A stretch of 46,367 nt of DNA from an uncultured Prevotellaceae bacterium (GTDB taxonomy: Bacteria; Bacteroidota; Bacteroidia; Bacteroidales; Bacteroidaceae). Position numbers and translations under genes: made by a program. Numbering within the stretch: position 1 is the stretch's first letter; each line of letters opens with the position of its first letter. The stretch covers positions 1 through 46,367 of the forward strand of contig CAMKEM010000020.1 of the NCBI GenBank assembly GCA_946411565.1. The letters are read 5' to 3'. Below the pieces are notes generated by a model. It saw nothing but the letters and a program-made list of their open reading frames with translations, was not told where the DNA came from and did no database searches. This document shows, in pieces, positions 28,444 through 36,307 of the stretch.

Positions 28444-30903
28444 TTAATTGAAGAGTGAAACTTTTCTAATCGCATCATAATCGCATTCCTCTATACATAG
28501 TCCGCACTGTGTGCAGAGTTCCGTATTGATGACATGCTTCTCGTAAGGAGTGTAGGCTATTGCCTCGGCAGGACATGAGCGTGCGCACTTCGTGCATCCT
28601 ATGCAATCATCGCTAATCTCATACCGCACCATCTGCTTGCAGGTGCCTGTACGGCATATCCCCTTAACGTGCTCCTCGTATTCCTCGCGGAAATAGCGTA
28701 GCGTGGAGAGCACAGGATTGGGGGCGGTCTTGCCCAGACCGCATAGTGCCGTTTTCCTTATGCCTTCGGCAAGCTCCTCCAGTTGGGCTATGTCCTCCAT
28801 CCTTGCCTTGCCAGTGGTGAGACGGTCGAGTATGTCGAGCATTCGTCGGATACCGATACGGCAGAACGTGCACTTGCCACACGACTCGCTGGAGGTGAAA
28901 CGGAGGAAATAGCGTGCCACATCCACCATGCAGCTCGATTCGCTCAGCACCACCAGTCCGCCCGATCCCATTATCGCCCCCATCTTGTTGAGGGCATCGA
29001 AATCCACCTTCGCATCGCATAGCTCGGCAGGGATGCAACCACCCGACGGACCGCCTGTCTGCACCGCCTTCAGCTTCTCGCCTCCTTCCACGCCACCGCC
29101 AATCCTATACACTATGTCGTGTAGCGTGGTGCCCATCGGCACTTCTATAAGTCCGCCGTGGTTCACCTTGCCTGCAAGGGCGAACACCTTTGTGCCACGG
29201 CTATGCTCCGTGCCCACCTTGGCATATTCGTCGGCACCATTGCGAATGATGTATGGAATCTGACTCAGAGTCTCCACATTATTTATGAGTGTAGGCTTAC
29301 CGAACAGTCCTGACTGCGCAGGGTATGGAGGACGCAGATGTGGGAAGCCACGCTTACCCTCGATAGAGGCAATGAGGGCGGTTTCCTCGCCACAGACAAA
29401 AGCTCCAGCACCCTCGAATATGCTGATGTGGAGCGAGAAGCCTGTTCCGAGGATGTTATCGCCAAGCACTCCTTTCTGCTGGCACATATCGAGTGCCTTG
29501 CGAATACGGATTACTGCCTGTGGATATTCGGCACGGATATAGAAGATTCCCTCATTGGCTCCTACGGCAAAGGCTGCTATGATCATTCCCTCGATAACCC
29601 TCAGCGGATATGATTCGAGCAGTATGCGATCCATGAATGCTCCTGGGTCGCCCTCGTCACCGTTGCAGATAACGATGGGGCTATAGGTTAGTGTGGAGGG
29701 GTTAGAGGTTAGAAGACACCCTGAATCCCCCTGCGTAGGGGGAGAGGTTAGAGTGGAGGGGTTAGAGGTTAGAGCGAAAGGCATGTTAATTGTTAATTGT
29801 TCATTGTTAATTGTTAATTGTTCCTTCACCAACTGCCACTTCCTTCCTGTAGGGAAACCACCGCCGCCACGACCGCGGATGCCACTGCGTAGCACCTCGT
29901 TAATAATCTCTTCGCGCGACATGGAGGTGAGTGCCTTTCTCAGAGCCTTGAAGCCACCCATGCGCATGTACTCGTCGATGTCGAGAGGGTTGAGATGCCC
30001 ATATCCCTCGGTAGAGATGCGCTGCTGACCGTCAAGGAAAGCGTTAATCTTCTGCGTACGCACCTTCTCGGGAGTCCATAGCGTGTTATCCCATGTCTGG
30101 TCAGAATGTATATTGTCAATATGGTTGAGGAAGGAGTTACGCAGTCTGCGCCAACGGCTTGCTGGCTTGAAATGATGCAGAAGAATCTCCTTCACCTCCT
30201 CTGGCTTTATGTTTGGATAGCGAAAGAGCTGTCCGTCGTCGGTAGCCACGTCGATGAGCGGCACCTGATTGCAGGCACCTATGCACGAAATCGGTTTGAT
30301 GTGCACATTGATACCCAACTCCGTGCACGACTGCCTCACCACATCGTACACCTCTGCCGTGCCACTTGCCTTGCAGCAGTTCTCCATGCCAAGACGCACC
30401 TCGCCCTGAGGGGGGAGATTAGAGGTTAGAGTGGAGTGTTTTGAGTTTTGTGTTGCCTCAAACTCTTCAAGCACTTCGCGAACCCTGCCAGGCTGCACAT
30501 GTCCGAATATCCTGTCGTCAATCTGCACCACAGGAGCGAGGGCACAGCATCCGAGACACGCCACCTTCTCAATGGAGTATTCCCCATCGGGAGAGGTAAT
30601 CGTGCCTTCCGCAATCTTCAGTTCACGCACAAAGGCATCATAAACGTTGTTGGCACCCTTGACATGACATGCTGTACCGATGCACACCTTTATGGTATGC
30701 TTGCCGTATGGAGCCATTCGGAACTGGGAGTAGAACGAAGCCACGCTGATGAGCTGTGCACGGTCGATATCCGTGCGCTCATACACCCTGTTGAGTGCAT
30801 CCGATGGCAGATAGCCAAACTCCTGTTGGATGGCTTGCAGCAATGGAATAATCCTATGGCGAGACGTGCCTATTCTATCAATTATGGCGTCAGTCCTTAA
30901 CAT
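28444..30903 (-). CDS. NuoE-NuoF fusion with two C-terminal ferredoxin domains
   Basis: This 819-residue NAD(P)H-oxidising flavoprotein resembles HydB/HndC-type subunits. NuoE part (1-150): 2Fe-2S ligands Cys74, Cys79, Cys116, Cys120. A second thioredoxin-like domain (170-245) has Cys177, Cys207 and Cys211. NuoF part: FMN/NADH-binding RGRGGGGFPTGRKW (343-356) and ICNGDEGDPGAFMDR (412-426), GKRGFPHLRPPYPAQ, then the 4Fe-4S site ESCGKCTFCRIG. Last come two ferredoxin motifs (CIGCTKCARSCP, CTQCGLCIEEC). Family A repeat lies in frame at about 361-409, between the two flavin-site motifs, and a short piece in the NuoE-NuoF linker (about 153-168). No hydrogenase catalytic subunit is encoded nearby. 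Confidence 0.9.
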   Translation of the reverse strand: MLRTDAIIDRIGTSRHRIIPLLQAIQQEFGYLPSDALNRVYERTDIDRAQLISVASFYSQFRMAPYGKHTIKVCIGTACHVKGANNVYDAFVRELKIAEGTITSPDGEYSIEKVACLGCCALAPVVQIDDRIFGHVQPGRVREVLEEFEATQNSKHSTLTSNLPPQGEVRLGMENCCKASGTAEVYDVVRQSCTELGINVHIKPISCIGACNQVPLIDVATDDGQLFRYPNIKPEEVKEILLHHFKPASRWRRLRNSFLNHIDNIHSDQTWDNTLWTPEKVRTQKINAFLDGQQRISTEGYGHLNPLDIDEYMRMGGFKALRKALTSMSREEIINEVLRSGIRGRGGGGFPTGRKWQLVKEQLTINNEQLTINMPFALTSNPSTLTSPPTQGDSGCLLTSNPSTLTYSPIVICNGDEGDPGAFMDRILLESYPLRVIEGMIIAAFAVGANEGIFYIRAEYPQAVIRIRKALDMCQQKGVLGDNILGTGFSLHISIFEGAGAFVCGEETALIASIEGKRGFPHLRPPYPAQSGLFGKPTLINNVETLSQIPYIIRNGADEYAKVGTEHSRGTKVFALAGKVNHGGLIEVPMGTTLHDIVYRIGGGVEGGEKLKAVQTGGPSGGCIPAELCDAKVDFDALNKMGAIMGSGGLVVLSESSCMVDVARYFLRFTSSESCGKCTFCRIGIRRMLDILDRLTTGKARMEDIAQLEELAEGIRKTALCGLGKTAPNPVLSTLRYFREEYEEHVKGICRTGTCKQMVRYEISDDCIGCTKCARSCPAEAIAYTPYEKHVINTELCTQCGLCIEECDYDAIRKVSLFN
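29687..29821 (-). repeat. Family A insert in the flavin-binding region of NuoEF
   Basis: The in-frame peptide contains LTINNEQLTINMPFALTS and TSPPTQGDSGCLLTSNPSTL. It is placed between FPTGRKW and ICNGDEGDPG, two conserved parts of the FMN/NADH site that are normally about 15 residues apart. Confidence 0.92.
30404..30445 (-). repeat. Short repeat piece in the NuoE-NuoF linker
   Basis: Family A-like sequence (GGTTAGAGTGGAGTG) next to CGCCCTGAGGGGGGAG encodes SKHSTLTSNLPPQGEV in the linker after the NuoE domain. Confidence 0.6.
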
Positions 30904-30953
30904 CTAAATTATATTTACTATTTAGCTATTTACTATGTACTATTTATTTTTTC

Positions 30954-31076
30954 AAACGCAGAGACGCAGAGTTCTTTTTTTTTCGAACACGGAAATCACA
31001 GAACAAACGAAACTTTCGTTTCTTTCGTGCATTCCGTGTTCAGAATAAATCTTTGTGCCTTAGCGTCTTTGCGTTT
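30954..31076. repeat. Family B palindrome between NuoEF and membrane propeller genes
   Basis: This is a full copy. Upstream of it lies the AT-rich TTTACTATTTAGC unit (30905-30945); downstream a family A end supplies the last codons of the propeller gene. Confidence 0.9.
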
Positions 31077-31112
31077 AGAATTAGAAAAGGAACGCGAAAG
31101 GTCTGTTAATTG

Positions 31113-32879
31113 TTAATTGGAAAGTTGTTTTTTACTTACGCAATATAGCGACTTATCTGTTCTCACCACCATCATGCCATCGGTGAAGGCTGGGGTGGCA
31201 AATGTTTTCTCGCCTGTCTCGAACGACGTTATAAGGCTGAAATCGCTTGCCGAGAAGATATATGCCTTTCCGCTGTTGCTGAACAAATATATCTTGCCGT
31301 CTGCCTGCACTGGTGACGAATAGAACGGTGTGGTGAGGTCGTGCTCTTTGCGCACCTCGCCCGTCTTGGCATCGTAGGCACACACCATTCCGTAGCTCGT
31401 GGCACAGATAACGAAGTTCTTTGTGGCACATAGACTTGAGCACTCTGGCAGGTAGTCGGATGCTTCCCATACGGTTTCGCCAGTTGCTCCGTTGATGGCT
31501 ATGCACTTGGCATACTCGCTTGCTCCATATACCAGTCCGCCTGAGGATGCAGGACTTGCGCCTACCTCTCCGCTCATGCACTCCACACGCCACAGCTCCG
31601 CACCGTTGGCTGGGTTGTATGCCGTGATGGCAGGGTTGCCCATAATTACGAGCGTTGGTTTGCCTCCAATCGTGGAGATGATAGGCGAGCTCCACGCAAT
31701 CTTATCCTTCGAAGCCTTGCTCCATAGCTGGCTACCGTTCTTGGCATTGAGGGCTACAATCTTTCCGTTGCTGTTGTTCTGATACTGAATGATGAGGGCA
31801 TTGCCGTACATCAGCAGCGAGGAGGCATAGCCATAATGATTGTCGGGCACTCCGAGATTCTTTGCCCACAGACGCTTGCCTTCCATATCGGCACATATCA
31901 CGTCGCCAGTGGCAAAGATGGCACACACCTGTTTGCTGTTGGTTGCCACCGTACTGGCTGCCAATCCTGTATCGGCATTCACCTTCGGCATGGAAGAAGG
32001 AGAGCCTGGTATCTTGTCGGCCTTCACCGTCCATTTCAGTTCGCCAGTATATACATCGTAGCAATAAAGTTCGCGAGCGTTCTTGTCTGCACCCGTGATG
32101 AACACGTTGCGACCATTTATAACAGGGGAGTTATAGCCATGCTTCGGAATGGCTACCTGCCACAGAATGTTCTTCTTGCTCTTCAGATTCCAGTTGGTTG
32201 CTATGCCTCTTGCCGACGACACACCACTGGAGTTATTGCCACGGAAGGCGTTGGAGGTGATCTTTGGTATAGGCAGACCATCGTCCTCCTTCTTGAGCGT
32301 ATCAACCGCCTCCTCTGCTCCCTCCGCTTCTGGAGAGGGAGAGGCAGTAGGCTGCTGTTCCACTGTTTCCTGTTTGCTATCAGCAACGATGTTGTCGATG
32401 TTCTTGTTGCCCTTCTTCATGATGCCCTTGAAATCAATGTGCTGTAAGGCGAGCACAAGGACTACCACGGCGGCAGTCACTGATGACGACCATGTGATGT
32501 ACTTGCGCGAACGGCTCTTGTTCATCCATTCATCGATAGGATCAAGGTGCTTGTCGGGGAGAGTCTTTGTTTCCTTATAATATAGGTTCAGGCTCACTAC
32601 GAGCACTATTGCCATGGTGAGGAAGATATAGATGCCCGACTTTAATTGCCACTCCTGCACGAAGTATGCCTTACGTGATATAAGGTCGAGTTGCCTTATT
32701 TGCTGTTGCAAAGCCTCGTTGTCTTCATTTCCCTCGTTGAGTGTCTTTAGTGTCTGCATCACTTCCGATTGTAATGGTGACACACGCTGCATCTGGTAGT
32801 AGCTAACGCCAAGCATTATTGTTAGCACTACCATAAATATTGCCGTGATGATGGCTATGTTGCGATATATCTTTCTCAT
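31113..32879 (-). CDS. Membrane-anchored PQQ-like beta-propeller protein
   Basis: This 588-residue protein starts at MRKIYRNIAIITAIFMVVLT; a 31-residue upstream extension is encoded by a GC-rich repeat and is not used. Three membrane segments lie in the first 160 residues (about 8-30, 80-102, 130-150), with a coiled-coil-like stretch between the first two. A Pro/Ser/Glu-rich linker (about 165-205) leads to a periplasmic PQQ-like propeller (LYCYDVYTGELKWT, IVALNAKNGSQLWS, CIAINGATGETVWE). The last residues (QLSN) and the stop come from a repeat end. Neighbouring NapH-like and NuoEF genes suggest a link to electron transfer. Confidence 0.85.
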   Translation of the reverse strand: MRKIYRNIAIITAIFMVVLTIMLGVSYYQMQRVSPLQSEVMQTLKTLNEGNEDNEALQQQIRQLDLISRKAYFVQEWQLKSGIYIFLTMAIVLVVSLNLYYKETKTLPDKHLDPIDEWMNKSRSRKYITWSSSVTAAVVVLVLALQHIDFKGIMKKGNKNIDNIVADSKQETVEQQPTASPSPEAEGAEEAVDTLKKEDDGLPIPKITSNAFRGNNSSGVSSARGIATNWNLKSKKNILWQVAIPKHGYNSPVINGRNVFITGADKNARELYCYDVYTGELKWTVKADKIPGSPSSMPKVNADTGLAASTVATNSKQVCAIFATGDVICADMEGKRLWAKNLGVPDNHYGYASSLLMYGNALIIQYQNNSNGKIVALNAKNGSQLWSKASKDKIAWSSPIISTIGGKPTLVIMGNPAITAYNPANGAELWRVECMSGEVGASPASSGGLVYGASEYAKCIAINGATGETVWEASDYLPECSSLCATKNFVICATSYGMVCAYDAKTGEVRKEHDLTTPFYSSPVQADGKIYLFSNSGKAYIFSASDFSLITSFETGEKTFATPAFTDGMMVVRTDKSLYCVSKKQLSN

Positions 32880-32905
32880 AAAAAGTGGCCTTTCCCCCCG
32901 CTTGG

Positions 32906-32939
32906 CACATACTCCGATGTTATCAACATCGGACTTCCC
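32906..32939. repeat. 34-base hairpin repeat, identical copy at 40571
   Basis: The hairpin TCCGATGTT-ATC-AACATCGGA and its flanks are identical in the two places. Here it is inserted inside a GC-rich CCCTCC/GGAGGG repeat in the leader of the membrane propeller gene. Confidence 0.85.
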
Positions 32940-33010
32940 TCCGTAAGGAGGGAGCCGGAACGCGAAAGGCATGTTAATTGTTAACTTTTAATTGTTAATT
33001 GGAAAGAACC

Positions 33011-34306
33011 TCATTTCTTTCCTTTCTGCGGACAATATTCAAAGCATTTTCCGCATACGGTGCATCGGGCTGAATCAATCTCGTAGGTGTCTCGTGAACG
33101 TTTCAGCGAGAGCTTGAGCAGTTTGAAGCCTATGACGAAGCCTATTAGAGCACCTGCAAGATATGAGTATATGGAATACTGATGTCTTATAGCATCAACC
33201 TCAGCCTTCAGTTCCTCTATGCTACGCCCTTGAGCGTTGAATGTCTCTACCTCTAAAGAGTTTAGTGTTGAGGGGGTAGAGTTTTGGGGTTCTTGCCCTC
33301 TCCCCTCTAACCTCTCCCCTCTAACCTCTGATATCAGCTCATAGAGATACACGCTCTTGTGTGCTCTGCTCAGAGCTTCGCTATTCTTCCCCACAAGGAA
33401 TGCGCCTGCAATGGTGAATAATGGTAAGAGAATGGCGAACAGAATGATGCGCCTCACGCCTGTCATTCTCGTTTCCTTCATCTTGCTCGTCTGGGGTGTG
33501 CGTATCGCATCCACAGGGCACGACCTGATACATAGTCCGCAGTTGATGCACGTCTTATTGGTTATCTCCAGTTTCTTCCACGATAGCGAGGCGAAGATGC
33601 TCAGTACGGCACCGTAGGGACAGAGGTACTGACAGAATGGTCGCCCTACGAATACCGACATTACAAGCAATAGGATGCCGAAGATGATTATGCCAAGGTC
33701 GCCACCGAGTCGGAAGATACCGACAAAGGGATCGAAGCGGCAGATGAGGAACTGGCTTCTCGTAGCTGCATATAATATTGTGAAGGCGAGATATATCCAC
33801 GGAATTATGCCTAATGTTGCAGATACCGCCTTTGAGATGCGCATGTTGCGCACGTTGATTAGTTCCTGAAGAGCACCGAGAGGGCATACACCTGCACAGA
33901 ATACCCTTCCGAACAGCAGCGTGAACACGATGGGCAGAAGGAACAGCAGCATGACATACCACGGAAGGTGATAAGATGAGTCGGTCAGGGCAAGCGTTAC
34001 GTTCTGTATGGAACCGATGCTGCATACGCATCCGCTTCGGAAGAAACCGAAATACAGCACCGAGACGATGGACGTGCCGTAGATCATGGCTCTGCTCCTC
34101 CGTTTGTATGCCGCCCATGCCACGCCTGCCATCATCGCCACGAGGAGAACGATATCCACCACGTTCCATAGCTGCTCCATTGGCACACCATGTATGATCT
34201 CTGGATATTGGTAGCCAGAGGTGAAGTCGGGCTTAGGAAAGCGTGCCTCGCAGAATGCCTTTGTGCTGACCAGAGCCGAGGCTATTGACAATAGTAACTT
34301 ACGCAT
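33011..34306 (-). CDS. NapH/NosR-like membrane polyferredoxin
   Basis: This 431-residue inner-membrane iron-sulfur protein starts with a signal-like segment (MRKLLLSIASALVSTKAFC). About five or six membrane segments carry the NapH-type motifs FFRSGCVCSIGSIQN, FCAGVCPLGALQELI and FCQYLCPYGAVLSI. Two 4Fe-4S motifs follow (CINCGLCIRSCPVDAI and, at the end, CTVCGKCFEYCPQKG). NapH proteins move electrons from quinol to periplasmic partners, usually with NapG, whose homologue is encoded directly upstream with an 8-base overlap. About 25 residues of diverged family A repeat (near 325-350) lie in frame in a loop before the last membrane segment. Confidence 0.85.
   Translation of the reverse strand: MRKLLLSIASALVSTKAFCEARFPKPDFTSGYQYPEIIHGVPMEQLWNVVDIVLLVAMMAGVAWAAYKRRSRAMIYGTSIVSVLYFGFFRSGCVCSIGSIQNVTLALTDSSYHLPWYVMLLFLLPIVFTLLFGRVFCAGVCPLGALQELINVRNMRISKAVSATLGIIPWIYLAFTILYAATRSQFLICRFDPFVGIFRLGGDLGIIIFGILLLVMSVFVGRPFCQYLCPYGAVLSIFASLSWKKLEITNKTCINCGLCIRSCPVDAIRTPQTSKMKETRMTGVRRIILFAILLPLFTIAGAFLVGKNSEALSRAHKSVYLYELISEVRGERLEGRGQEPQNSTPSTLNSLEVETFNAQGRSIEELKAEVDAIRHQYSIYSYLAGALIGFVIGFKLLKLSLKRSRDTYEIDSARCTVCGKCFEYCPQKGKK
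33256..33330 (-). repeat. Diverged family A insert in the NapH-like gene
   Basis: GTTTAGTGTTGAGGGGGTAG and CCCCTCTAACCTCTCCCC units encode RGERLEGRGQEPQNSTPSTL in frame. The CCCCCTGCGTAGGGGG core is missing. Confidence 0.75.
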
Positions 34307-34871
34307 GATCCTTTAGTTTATATGCTTCCTCATGCGACACACGCTTGATGGCATCCGAAGGACACACCCTTGCTATGGCGCATTCGTTGCAGTTCTGACA
34401 AATATCCTGATTGATCTGCAGGAACAGCGAACCATTGCCGAACGACGTGCATCCCTTAACGCACTTGGCACAGCCTGTGCATAGGCTCTCGTCGATGGTA
34501 TATTCGAAATATGGTTCTTCTACGAACTTACGGGTGATGGCACCTGTTGGGCATAGCTGATTCTCTGCCGCAGTGTTCAGGTCTTTCACGCTTGGACGGT
34601 AATAGCCACCGCACAGGTCGCAGTAGCCGCATACCTTATTGGCATGGAAGCACTTAACGGCTGATACTGGCAGCACACAGTCGGTTTCGCATCTACCGCA
34701 TTGGGTACATGCGAACGGATCTATCTGCCAGAATATATCTCCATCCTTGCCCTTGGCTCTTGCACCAAGCACACCGCCTGTAGCAATGGTGACACCTGCT
34801 GCAAGCAATGTTCCACAAGTGCGCAGGAAGTTCCTACGATCCAGAGGACTATTTAATTTATTATTTTCCAT
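34299..34871 (-). CDS. Tat-exported NapG/MauM-like ferredoxin
   Basis: This 190-residue protein has a twin-arginine signal (DRRNFLRTCGTLLAAG, with Arg12-Arg13) and four sets of cysteines for 4Fe-4S clusters: 55/58/61/65, 74/81/84/87/107, 131/134/137/141 and 158/161/164/170. Its order and size match NapG/MauM-type periplasmic ferredoxins. Its stop overlaps the start of the NapH-like gene by 8 bases, so the two form a NapGH-like quinol dehydrogenase pair that would pass electrons to the periplasm. The upstream gap of 428 bases contains a repeat element and no gene. Confidence 0.88.
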   Translation of the reverse strand: MENNKLNSPLDRRNFLRTCGTLLAAGVTIATGGVLGARAKGKDGDIFWQIDPFACTQCGRCETDCVLPVSAVKCFHANKVCGYCDLCGGYYRPSVKDLNTAAENQLCPTGAITRKFVEEPYFEYTIDESLCTGCAKCVKGCTSFGNGSLFLQINQDICQNCNECAIARVCPSDAIKRVSHEEAYKLKDHA

Positions 34872-34925
34872 TTAGTCACATAAGATATTTACTATTTAGC
34901 TATTTACAATTTACTATTGATTTAC

Positions 34926-35220
34926 TATTTTAACGTGAATTCGATGAAAACCCTGAAGGGGTGTTATAACTTAGGATAGGGTGCAACCCTATCATCGATA
35001 ATACCCACCACATTATAGAGCGCCGTAGGTGCGACATAATTCCATATTATTCGGGATTGCGATGTTATGAAAATATATCGTCCTTACAGGACTTTTATGG
35101 GTGATTGGGAACGTGTATTGATAGGGGGTCACCCTATCCTAAACTATTTCACCCTTTCAGGGTTTTATGTAATTTTCTCTAATTTGCATTATTTGAAATT
35201 CATCGAACTCACGTTATTTT
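34926..35220. repeat. 295-base element with inverted ends
   Basis: The ends carry TAACGTGAATTCGATGAA and TTCATCGAACTCACGTTA, inverted copies of each other with one mismatch. Inside are further inverted parts: CCCTGAAGGGGTG against CACCCTTTCAGGG, and AGGATAGGGTG against CACCCTATCC. No open frame of use is seen. This looks like a MITE- or BIME-like element; it fills most of the 428-base gap between the Tat propeller and the NapG-like genes. Confidence 0.8.
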
Positions 35221-35299
35221 ATTAAATTGACTATTTATTATTCGGCTATTGGTTGAAAATCGTAAATAAATAGTAAATTTGTAAATTGTAAATTCACTA

Positions 35300-36307
35300 T
35301 TAGCCTCTAACCTTCAACGGACAATCTTTCTCGCATTGACCGCAGGAGGTTGTCTGACTCAGGTTCTTATTATACTGAAATACCGACACCTTATCGCCGC
35401 CTGCCACTATCAGTTTATCTTTCATTACACGGACATCGTATGCCGTATGCCCTCCTCCCAAAGCCTTTGAATTGAGAAGCACGCTGCGGAATTTTCCGTC
35501 CTTGTCATAGCAACTGATGCGTGGAATGCCTTTCTCCGAGGTTAGCAGCTCTCCACCGTTGGCTGATGTGATGATGGCTGGGTTGCAGCATCCGCTGAAC
35601 TCGCCTCTGCCTGCTCCCGACTTGCCGAAGCTCGTCACAAACTCTCCATCAATGGTGTATTGCTCCACAAGGTGTCTGCCTGGGTTGGAGCAATATAGCT
35701 TGCCGTCCATCACCATTATTCCGAAACAATAGCTTGGCACTATGAAGCCCTTCGGACTGTTGATGAATCGCGATAGTGTGCCGTCGAGGGTGTATTTACA
35801 TATATTCTTGTTGGATGCGTCGGTTACGAATACGCCATCCTTACAGACTGCCAGCGAGCAGTAGTCGGAATTTTCACTACATGCCTCCCATTGCCTTTGC
35901 ATATCTCCCTGACGGTTGTACACCTCTATCCTCGTGGGATAGAGTGCATATAGTTTGCCATCGTGCACGGCAATATCGCGCAAGTCGCTTGGCACGGGGT
36001 AGCCCGATTGCAGTTCACCGCTCATGCCATATATATATATGTTGTTGGGCGTTGCCAGATATATGCTTCCGTTCTCAACCTCAAGGGCTATTATCTTGTC
36101 GGGAGCCACGAAACCGAAGGTGCGGCGATAGGGAGAGACAAAGTCTTCTTCTTCATCAAGGAGGTCGAAGCCCTTGTCACGACCTGAGCCGTGAAATAGT
36201 TTCTCTGGACTTGTGAACATCTTCCACAAGCCATCGCCTACAACCGAGAGTATCACGCTTCCAACTACCAGTGAGCCTGATACCTTTAGAAATTTTCGTC
36301 TATTCAT
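35300..36307 (-). CDS. Tat-exported NHL-like beta-propeller protein
   Basis: This 335-residue protein has a twin-arginine-type start (MNRRKFLKVSGSLVVGSVIL). The rest resembles an NHL/6-bladed propeller (IYIYGMSGELQSGYPVP, IEVYNRQGDMQRQW, EQYTIDGEFVTSFG, SCYDKDGKFRSVL). The end has CGQCEKDCPLK, a C-x2-C-x3-C group that could bind metal or one side of a cluster. Export by Tat suggests folding, or cofactor loading, in the cytoplasm. The start overlaps the end of the membrane propeller gene by 8 bases. Function is unknown; a structural or electron-relay role beside the NapGH-like pair is possible. Confidence 0.8.
   Translation of the reverse strand: MNRRKFLKVSGSLVVGSVILSVVGDGLWKMFTSPEKLFHGSGRDKGFDLLDEEEDFVSPYRRTFGFVAPDKIIALEVENGSIYLATPNNIYIYGMSGELQSGYPVPSDLRDIAVHDGKLYALYPTRIEVYNRQGDMQRQWEACSENSDYCSLAVCKDGVFVTDASNKNICKYTLDGTLSRFINSPKGFIVPSYCFGIMVMDGKLYCSNPGRHLVEQYTIDGEFVTSFGKSGAGRGEFSGCCNPAIITSANGGELLTSEKGIPRISCYDKDGKFRSVLLNSKALGGGHTAYDVRVMKDKLIVAGGDKVSVFQYNKNLSQTTSCGQCEKDCPLKVRG

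Noticed and set aside
27144..30903. Electron-bifurcating FeFe hydrogenase operon
   Set aside because: The HydB-like and NuoE-like parts are present, but there is no H-cluster protein with the TSCCPxW-type motifs in the window.
32880..32972. 31-residue extension of the membrane propeller protein
   Set aside because: It is encoded by GC-rich repeat DNA, and the start at 32879 gives a normal membrane anchor.
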